The notes beneath the pieces were generated by a model. The model saw only the letters and a list, made by a program, of their open reading frames with translations, was not told the DNA's origin and did not search any database. From NCBI GenBank assembly GCA_947166355.1, contig CAMVDX010000014.1:1-64000 (forward strand): a DNA stretch of 64,000 nucleotides. The letters are read 5' to 3'. The translations under genes and the position numbers were made by a program. Shown piece after piece: positions 58,492-64,000 of this stretch (its first letter is position 1; each line of letters starts with the position of its first letter). The stretch is from an uncultured Treponema sp. (GTDB lineage: Bacteria > Spirochaetota > Spirochaetia > Treponematales > Treponemataceae).

Positions 58492-59580
58492 TTATTTACT
58501 GATTTTTACCCAATCCCAAAATGCCGGATCTTCCTGACCAATTCGCCAGAAGCCCATTTTTCTGATGCCCGCTTCTTCGTAAAGGCGGGCCAGCTGAAGC
58601 ACGGAATAGGTGTCGTTGAAATAGCCGGTTACTTCTACCTGGGCTGTGTATTTAAAGGAAGGAATTTCATCTTCATAAATAACTTCGGGAACCTTGTGCT
58701 CTGTCATGATGCGGTTGGCGCCGCTAAAGTACCAGGCTCCGGCGGTGGTTTCGTTTGCCCAGGTGCGGCCGTAGAAAGGAAGTCCCATAATCAGCTTTTT
58801 TTCCGGGATTGATTTTTTTGCATATTCCATGACCTTGCGGCACCAGTCGATATTGGCAACAGCGCCAGGTTTACTGCCAGACCAGTGTTCATCGTAGGCC
58901 ATTACAAAAACGCGGTCGCAGTAATTTGCGATTTCGGCGTATGGGTATATATCTTCGGAAAGCAGCTTAAAGCGGGCCGGGACACAAACCGTAAACCATT
59001 TTACTTTTCCAAGCATGTAGCGCAGGTCCGACAAAAAGCTGATGAAGTTTTTGCGGTCGCGGGCAGGCACAAGCTCAAAGTCTATCTGAACGCCATCGTA
59101 GGCGGCTCCTGCTTTTACAATTGATTTTAAAAGATTGGTGCGAACCTTGCTGCCCGGTTCGAGTATAAAATGAGTAAGAGATTTGCTGTCGCAGGTGATT
59201 ACGAGGTGACAGCGTGCCCCTTTTGTATTTATGCGGGAACGGCTTGGAACGCTTGTGAGCTCGCCATAGCAGTTGATTTCTGCAGAAAAAAAGCAGACGT
59301 CGGTTAGCGGGATGGAATTGTCGTATTCGTCGAGGCGGCTCTGCATAACATAGCCCCAGCTTTCCCGCAGCTGGACCGGCTGACCTTGCGGCTGGCGCAG
59401 GGTGTAGAGCGGAAGGATAGGTTTTTCTTCTTCGGGTTCTGTGTCGGCAACGGAAGGTTCGTCGCCTTTAAATGCATATTCCACTTCTTCGGATGGAACT
59501 TCGGTATCAGCTTTTCCGCGGGCAGAACAGGCGCAGCAAAAAACTGAGAAGATAACAAATAAGCTGATGATTTTTTTCAT
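58492..59580 (-). CDS. Glycoside hydrolase family 18 lipoprotein
   Basis: A 362-residue lipoprotein (lipobox CCA before Cys) with a GH18 barrel. The catalytic DxxDxE motif is YDGVQIDFELV (catalytic Glu at its end), followed by FVMAYDEHW and the C-terminal KMGFWRIGQED. The layout matches the spore-cortex YaaH-like and SLEB subgroup, which cleaves peptidoglycan or related glucosamine polymers. The N-terminal residues (~20-75) are acidic linker. No LysM domain is present. Confidence 0.88.
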   Translation of the reverse strand: MKKIISLFVIFSVFCCACSARGKADTEVPSEEVEYAFKGDEPSVADTEPEEEKPILPLYTLRQPQGQPVQLRESWGYVMQSRLDEYDNSIPLTDVCFFSAEINCYGELTSVPSRSRINTKGARCHLVITCDSKSLTHFILEPGSKVRTNLLKSIVKAGAAYDGVQIDFELVPARDRKNFISFLSDLRYMLGKVKWFTVCVPARFKLLSEDIYPYAEIANYCDRVFVMAYDEHWSGSKPGAVANIDWCRKVMEYAKKSIPEKKLIMGLPFYGRTWANETTAGAWYFSGANRIMTEHKVPEVIYEDEIPSFKYTAQVEVTGYFNDTYSVLQLARLYEEAGIRKMGFWRIGQEDPAFWDWVKISK

Positions 59581-59635
59581 ACAAAGATTATCGGCAAATT
59601 GAAGACGGAAGTTGTATTAAAAATGAGTTATAAGC

Positions 59636-59836
59636 GTCATTGTGGTATAGCTCTGTCATTACGCTCAATCTCCGTCATTGCGAGCGGAGCGAAGTACCCC
59701 CCCGACGTCATTGCGAGCGGAGCGAAGCAATCCACAAATAGATTGCCACGCACTTCGTGCTCGCAATGACGTAAATTGCCCGTCGCTTTATTCCTTGCAA
59801 TGACGTAAATTGCTCGTCGCTATGTTTCTCACAATT
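59636..59836. repeat. Cluster of family A repeats
   Basis: Several GTCATTGCGAGCGGAGCGAAG units with inverted partners (GATTGCCACGC...CTCGCAATGACG), between the GH18 and double-ABC genes. Confidence 0.9.
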
Positions 59837-59839
59837 ACG

Positions 59840-61567
59840 CTAGTTCATAATAATCCGGTACATCGGTTCTTCGTCGGGGTGCAGCTCCAGAATGTGTTTT
59901 TCGCATTCCAGAACCTCGCTCGGGTCGTGAGTTACGTGCAGCATGGTAGTGGTGCCGCCGTTTCCAATCAGATTCATAAGCTGAAGGATTTTACTGCGGT
60001 AATTCTCGTCCAGACCATGACAAGGCTCATCCAGAATGAGGATTTCCGGAGCTTTTACAGCCGAGCGCAGAATGAGGATGGCCCGCTGCTCGCCGTAACT
60101 GAGGTTGCCGAAGTTTTCTGATTCGCGGCCTGCAAAGCCGCCCAGGGCCAGCCATTTTTTAGCACTTGCAATTTCTAGGTCGGTCGGGGCACCGTAAAGG
60201 CCTATGCTGTCGCGCAGGCCGCTTATAATTACAGCGAGCAGCGAAGTACCTCCCAGCATTCTGTATTCAACGTGCAGGCGGTAAGAAACAATGCCCAGGC
60301 GCTTTTTAATATCCCAGATGGTTTCGCCCGAGCCGCGGCGCTTTCCAAAAATACGCACATCATTGCTGAAAACCTGCATGTTGTCGCCTGTAATAAGCTC
60401 CAGGAAGGTGGTTTTTCCGCTGCCATTTGGTCCGCGAACAAGCCAGTGCTCTCCTCGTCGCAGGCTCCAGTTCAGATGACGCAGAACCTGATGGTCGTCC
60501 CAGCCGACGTTTACATCCTTCATTTCTACTAAGATATCTTCAAGAGGTGGTTTCGATACGGCCTCCGGCCTACTCAACCACCGTGATTCGGCATCTGACT
60601 TACTCAACCAGCGTGATTCGGCCTGGTGGTTGAGTGCCTGCGAAGCAGGTGTATCGAAACCACCGGAGACCTTGGCAGTAGTTAATTCTTCAAAGCCTTC
60701 TTTAAAATTCTGTTTTTCTTTATCTTCTCCAGCTTTTGTAGCTGCAGCTCTTTCCGAAATCAGTTTTTCATACTGGTCTCGCGGGCCGCAGAAAGAAACT
60801 TTTTTATCAGCAAATTCAATGACATGGGTAACAGCATCCGGAACTTCGTGCCAGCGTTCAAGTCCCAGAATGATATGAGGGCGAGCACTTCCGCTCTGTT
60901 TTCCGCCGCTTCGTTTTGCAATTGAATCAAAAAAGTCTAAAAGAATTGCCCGGCTTTGTACATCGAGCCCGGCAAAAGGGTCGCTCAAAATCAAAAGCTT
61001 TTTGCCGGAAACAAGGGCGCGGGCAAGCAGGGTACGACGGATTTCTCCGGTAGACATATATTTGAGGCCGCGGTCCAGAATCTTTTCGATGCCGCAAAGC
61101 TTAATGGCGGGGTCTCCTTCCAGAGCCTTTGCGACCGCCGGAAGTTCGTCACTGCTTACGCCTTTTTTAAGCTGCGGGTTCAGTGCCTGTGCAATAAAAA
61201 TGCGGCCGGTGCGTCCGTGATCAACGCCGCCTTCCAGATAATCACTTTCATCATTTTCGCACTCTTCCTGAATCAGGCGGGCAGCCCGCTCCAGAGAAAC
61301 CAGCTCAGTCGAATCAGAAAAAATATCAGAAAAAAGTCCGTCGGCATTCGGTGTAATTTTGATTCCGCCGGCAATTCCAGCACCAGCAGCCATTCCACCT
61401 TTTCCGGTTGCTGCAAGCGCATTCAAAAAATCAGCCTTGCCTCCACCGTTCGGTCCGATTACCAGCCAGACCTCGCCTTCGTTCATCTTCCACGAAAGCT
61501 CCGGCACAAGCACGGCGCGGCTATTCTCAATCCGACAATTCTGTAAAGTAATCAAGCTTTTGCACAT
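59840..61567 (-). CDS. Double ABC ATPase (ModF-like)
   Basis: A 575-residue cytoplasmic protein with two ABC domains and no membrane helix. The N-terminal domain has the degenerate Walker A GPNGGGKADF, with signature STGEIRRTLLARAL and Walker B LLILSDPFAGLD. The C-terminal domain has an intact GPNGSGKTTF, LSYGEQRAILILRSA and EILILDEPCHGLD. The layout matches ModF and related regulatory ATPases. The linker includes a dispersed-repeat insertion (SKSDAESRWLSRPEAVSKPP), read in frame. The N-terminal site has Ala-Asp in place of the usual Ser/Thr, so it may bind but not hydrolyse ATP. Confidence 0.88.
   Translation of the reverse strand: MCKSLITLQNCRIENSRAVLVPELSWKMNEGEVWLVIGPNGGGKADFLNALAATGKGGMAAGAGIAGGIKITPNADGLFSDIFSDSTELVSLERAARLIQEECENDESDYLEGGVDHGRTGRIFIAQALNPQLKKGVSSDELPAVAKALEGDPAIKLCGIEKILDRGLKYMSTGEIRRTLLARALVSGKKLLILSDPFAGLDVQSRAILLDFFDSIAKRSGGKQSGSARPHIILGLERWHEVPDAVTHVIEFADKKVSFCGPRDQYEKLISERAAATKAGEDKEKQNFKEGFEELTTAKVSGGFDTPASQALNHQAESRWLSKSDAESRWLSRPEAVSKPPLEDILVEMKDVNVGWDDHQVLRHLNWSLRRGEHWLVRGPNGSGKTTFLELITGDNMQVFSNDVRIFGKRRGSGETIWDIKKRLGIVSYRLHVEYRMLGGTSLLAVIISGLRDSIGLYGAPTDLEIASAKKWLALGGFAGRESENFGNLSYGEQRAILILRSAVKAPEILILDEPCHGLDENYRSKILQLMNLIGNGGTTTMLHVTHDPSEVLECEKHILELHPDEEPMYRIIMN
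60546..60664. repeat. Family C repeats inside the double-ABC gene
   Basis: GGTGGTTTCGATACGGCC...CTCAACCACC, two related repeats, then GGTGGTTGAGTGCC...GAAACCACC. All lie in the inter-domain linker and add about 40 residues without disrupting the frame. Confidence 0.92.
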
Positions 61568-61966
61568 GGGTACAGTATAGCTTATTATTGATATCCGCGA
61601 AATACATTATTTTAAGGGAAGATGAAAAACTATTTAAATTCTTTCAAAGACACTCTCCAAAAAAAATGGCGAGGAACTTACAAAACGAAACTCGTAATTT
61701 TACGCTGCGTTAGGGATTGGAGCCACGCCGAAGGCGGCCACTGGACTGAGTGAGTTTGTGATGAGACCTCGGTGGGTAATCAGAAAACGGAGTTCTGTGG
61801 TGGTTTCGACAGGCTCAACCACCGTACGTAACGAACGAGGGAAGCGGCTGGAGCGATAGCGGAATGGCGCAAAGCCCGACCGCCCGCGGAGCGGGCGGGA
61901 ACGCCCAGAAAAATCCCTGAAAAATAAATCTTGTAGGCCGCTGGTAAATTCATTAAAATATTCCAC
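61568..61966. other. Gene-poor interval with family E and C repeats
   Basis: The interval holds an AT-rich stretch, then a family E element (GGAGCCACGCCGAAGGCGGCCACT ... GGCTGGAGCGATAGCGG-AATGGCG), a family C piece GGTGGTTTCGACAGGCTCAACCACC near 61797, and the promoter of the SEC-C gene. No coding region is supported. Confidence 0.8.
61931..61959 (+). promoter_or_regulatory. Promoter of the YchJ/SEC-C gene, leaderless geometry
   Basis: TTGTAG, 17 bases, TAAAAT, then 7 bases to ATG 61967, with no Shine-Dalgarno. Confidence 0.55.
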
Positions 61967-62464
61967 ATGAGTACAACTAACGAATTATGCCCTTGTGGTT
62001 CGGGCAAAAAATATGGCGAATGCTGTGAACCAATTATCAAAGGAAAAATCAAAGCTCCAAGCGCAGAAGCATGTATGCGCGCACGTTACACTTCTTATGT
62101 AGTTCATGAAATCGACTACATCATCAACTCTTGCGAAGAAGGCGAGGGAATCGGCGAAATCGACCGCAAGGCAACAGAGGACTGGAGCAAGCAGTCTCAG
62201 TGGAACGGCCTCAAAATCCTGCGCACAGAAAAGGGTGAAAAAGAAGGCGAAGAAATTGTAGAGTTCGAAGCTGATTATACTCTTCACAATATGCACGACA
62301 TTCATCACGAAATTTCTCTTTTCAAAAAAGTTGGTGATGACTGGAAATATGTTGCAGGTAATGTAATTCCTACAACTGTAAAGCGCGTTGGTGCAAAGGT
62401 TGGCCGCAACGATCCATGCCCTTGCGGAAGCGGAAAGAAATACAAGCAGTGTTGCGGTAGATAA
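61967..62464 (+). CDS. YchJ-family protein with two SEC-C motifs
   Basis: A 165-residue protein with SEC-C zinc motifs at both ends: [13 protein letters not shown] at ~8-20 and [13 protein letters not shown] at ~151-163. Between them lies a NTF2-like YchJ core ([33 protein letters not shown]). SEC-C motifs bind zinc and often contact SecB or ribosomes. The function of YchJ proteins is not settled. Leaderless promoter geometry. Confidence 0.9.
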   Translation: MSTTNELCPCGSGKKYGECCEPIIKGKIKAPSAEACMRARYTSYVVHEIDYIINSCEEGEGIGEIDRKATEDWSKQSQWNGLKILRTEKGEKEGEEIVEFEADYTLHNMHDIHHEISLFKKVGDDWKYVAGNVIPTTVKRVGAKVGRNDPCPCGSGKKYKQCCGR

Positions 62465-62479
62465 ACTGCAATGTCATCC

Positions 62480-62613
62480 CGAACTTAGGGAGCGACGGCT
62501 GTAAGCCGTAAAAATGCTCCAGTGAAGCATTTTTAGCGAGTCTCCGAGCAGCTATGCTGCGAAGGGGTAGGGATCTCATTTGAAGATGCTGAAACAAGTT
62601 CAGCATGACGTGG
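62480..62613. repeat. Dispersed repeats, families F and B
   Basis: GAGTCTCCGAGCAGCTATGCTGCGAAGG is the reverse complement of the block near 57470-57500 (family F). A family B piece, GATGCTGAAACAAGTTCAGCATGACG, follows just before the methyltransferase start. Confidence 0.85.
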
Positions 62614-62620
62614 TAAATAT

Positions 62621-63577
62621 ATGTATATAACAGGTTTCCATTCAATCGAAGAAAAAGTTCGCGCTGCTGGAAAAAACAGCAGGGGCGCGGTAGGCATCTC
62701 AGAAAAGTCGGAAAAAACAGCCGGGCTTAAGATTTATTTCAGCAAGCCGGGGCCTCGTGTTAAGAAAATTCTTGCTGCCGCAAAAGAGGCGGGAATTACC
62801 TGCGAGCAGACTTCAGATGCAGAACTCGACAAGCTTGTGAGCGGGCTCGACGAAACGCTCCGCGACCATCGCGGCATTGTAATGGAAATCAGCGGCGGCA
62901 GCAGTAAAAAGCCTGCGGCAAATCTTGTGGATTTTGATTCCTGGGTAAAGCTGCATAGCGGAAAGCCCGGAGACCTCGGAAAATCCGCAGACGACGGCGC
63001 GTCTGGAGACTTCGAAAAATCCGCAGCCGACGGCGCGTCTGGAGAGCTCGGAAAATCTGCAGAGGTCGGCGCGTCTGGAGACCTCGGCAATCTCAGCAAT
63101 CTCGGAACTTCCGGCACCACCAGCTCTCGCTGCATTGTCGTAATCCTCGACAGCATCACCGACCCCCACAACGTTGGCGCAATTCTCCGCAGCTGCGATC
63201 AGTTCGGCGCTGCCCTCGTAATAATTCCAGAACACAATTCAGCCAGCGACATTGCGGGCAACGAAGTTATCGGCCGTACAAGTGCCGGTGCCAGCGCATG
63301 GGTTCCGGTTGCAATCGTAAACAACCTGGTGCGCGCTGCAGAGCAGCTTAAACAGGCGGGCTTCTGGGTTTATGGCGCTGATGCAGGCGGTCAGAATTGC
63401 CGCACAATAGACTTCGCCGAAAAATCAGTTCTCATAATGGGAAGCGAAGGAACCGGCATTGCATCGCTCCTCGAAAAACAGTGCGACACAATCGTCTCAA
63501 TTCCCACCTGCGGAAAAATCGACAGCCTGAACGTTTCCGTTGCCGCCGGCGTCCTCTTATACGAACTCTCAAAATAA
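62621..63577 (+). CDS. rlmB: TrmH/RlmB-type 23S rRNA (or tRNA) 2'-O-methyltransferase
   Basis: A 318-residue SPOUT methyltransferase. N-terminal substrate-binding region (GFHSIEEKVRAAG) is followed by the SPOUT knot: ITDPHNVGAILRSCDQFGA, then LIMGSEGTGIASL, then GKIDSLNVSVAAGVLLYEL, the three conserved motifs. RlmB methylates G2251 of 23S rRNA; the TrmH alternative on tRNA cannot be excluded. A linker insertion (residues ~117-165) made of 12-residue repeats is unusual. No strong Shine-Dalgarno precedes the start. Confidence 0.88.
   Translation: MYITGFHSIEEKVRAAGKNSRGAVGISEKSEKTAGLKIYFSKPGPRVKKILAAAKEAGITCEQTSDAELDKLVSGLDETLRDHRGIVMEISGGSSKKPAANLVDFDSWVKLHSGKPGDLGKSADDGASGDFEKSAADGASGELGKSAEVGASGDLGNLSNLGTSGTTSSRCIVVILDSITDPHNVGAILRSCDQFGAALVIIPEHNSASDIAGNEVIGRTSAGASAWVPVAIVNNLVRAAEQLKQAGFWVYGADAGGQNCRTIDFAEKSVLIMGSEGTGIASLLEKQCDTIVSIPTCGKIDSLNVSVAAGVLLYELSK
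62969..63115 (+). repeat. 36-base tandem repeat inside the rlmB-like gene
   Basis: Three 36-base units (62969, 63005, 63041) encode GDLGKSADDGAS, GDFEKSAADGAS and GELGKSAEVGAS, then a fourth partial copy GDLGNLSNLG. The period is a multiple of three, so copy changes keep the frame. Confidence 0.93.
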
Positions 63578-63611
63578 TCCGACATCCCGCGAACCATCCC
63601 CCTCGCACCCC

Positions 63612-63708
63612 GTCATTGCGAGCAGCTCTGAGGTCCCGAAAAATCTCGTCATCGCACGAACCCCGCCCGTTTACGTCATTGCGAGGAGCGCAGCGACGAA
63701 GCAATCCA
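63612..63708. repeat. Dispersed repeats, family A
   Basis: CGTCATTGCGAGCAGC...GAAAAATC and CGTCATTGCGAGGAGCGCAG...GAAGCAATCC, between the rlmB-like gene and the next gene. Confidence 0.9.
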
Positions 63709-63773
63709 CCCACTCGACGTGTCAATCTACATCCCCCCTCACACATATCCTCACACTAATCCATATTTTTATT

Positions 63774-63802
63774 TTGACAAAACCTACAATAAATGTCATA
63801 AT
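63774..63802 (+). promoter_or_regulatory. Sigma-70-type promoter near the right edge
   Basis: TTGACA, 17 bases, CATAAT, a close match to consensus. It drives the partial gene starting at 63863, whose leader is about 55 bases. Confidence 0.75.
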
Positions 63803-63862
63803 GGATTATCAAAAAAAACTCGGCCGCCATAATTTTTCCGGCCACAACGAAGAGGTATTCCT

Positions 63863-64000
63863 ATGTCCAGACAAGATGATATCGCTGAAAAAGCCGTAAG
63901 AAAATCAACGCTTAAATCACTTAAAAAGAAAAAGCGTTCTCGCCTTGCCCAGCTCAAAATTGATTATGAAAATGCCGTACAGCAGGTGAACATTCTTTAT
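63863..64000 (+). CDS. Partial CDS: charged N-terminus of a cytoplasmic protein
   Basis: The window ends 46 codons into this gene. It has AGAGG about 8 bases before ATG and a consensus promoter upstream. The visible part (SRQDDIAEKAVRKS, then LKSLKKKKRSRLAQLKIDY) is highly charged, helical and Lys-rich, suggesting a nucleic-acid-associated or coiled-coil protein. No family can be assigned from so little. Confidence 0.75.
   Translation, partial: MSRQDDIAEKAVRKSTLKSLKKKKRSRLAQLKIDYENAVQQVNILY

Noticed and set aside
1-64000. tRNA and rRNA genes
   Set aside because: No cloverleaf with the TTCRA loop, CCA end or rRNA core sequence was seen in the intergenic gaps. This is by eye and is not exhaustive; tRNAscan-SE would settle it.

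Overview
The window looks like chromosomal DNA of a Treponema-like spirochaete, possibly a gut or rumen commensal. The reasons are a moderate, somewhat AT-leaning composition, many exported lipoproteins, an LA_2272-type surface-repeat protein (a family best known from spirochaetes), a 6-phosphofructokinase with a lysine in the PKTIDND motif, and many short dispersed palindromic repeats. This is an inference from gene content; no rRNA or marker gene is present. No rRNA, tRNA or CRISPR array was recognised.

Layout. 1-15.9 kb: a heptanucleotide repeat, then a co-directional run of type II secretion genes (secretin, ATPase, inner-membrane platform, major pseudopilin, a GspL-like bitopic protein), two small lipoproteins, a clostripain-type (C11) lipoprotein with a Glu-Pro spacer, and a 2240-residue RHS protein. 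The RHS tip is a peptidoglycan-amidase-like domain, followed by an exported putative immunity protein. 16.0-16.5 kb: fused remnants of an RHS gene and an Rpn/PD-(D/E)XK gene. 16.6-20.3 kb (minus): ECF sigma factor, membrane anti-sigma-like protein, and an exported caspase-like protein with surface repeats. 20.4-34.1 kb: an aryl-polyene-like lipid locus in two divergent arms, split by a block bounded by inverted repeats that carries an Rpn gene, a toxin-tail remnant and a putative orphan immunity gene.

34.2-37.6 kb: GGDEF cyclase, a PLP decarboxylase and QueH. 37.6-43.2 kb: a defence-like island with a ParE-type toxin-antitoxin pair, an XRE regulator, an EcoRI-type adenine methyltransferase, a DUF262-HNH protein and an SF1 helicase. 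43.2-52.3 kb: FtsK, phosphofructokinase, an FMN enzyme, a membrane LuxR-type regulator, and a GntR/ABC-transporter operon with a clear promoter and operator. 52.5-64 kb: a repeat-riddled GNAT gene, a 43-residue lipoprotein missing from the ORF track, an S41 protease-like lipoprotein, a UPF0210 protein, a GH18 lipoprotein, a double-ABC protein, a YchJ/SEC-C protein, a TrmH/RlmB rRNA methyltransferase, and the start of one more gene.

Three themes run through the window. First, surface and secretion biology: T2SS, RHS-amidase with immunity, caspase with surface repeats, and polyene lipid export. Second, at least six families of short palindromic repeats occur between genes and also inside reading frames (GNAT, double ABC, FMN enzyme), where the frame stays open. 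Third, several promoters place the -10 box only 6-9 nt before the start codon with no Shine-Dalgarno, suggesting leaderless mRNAs, while operon-internal genes mostly have good Shine-Dalgarno sites.
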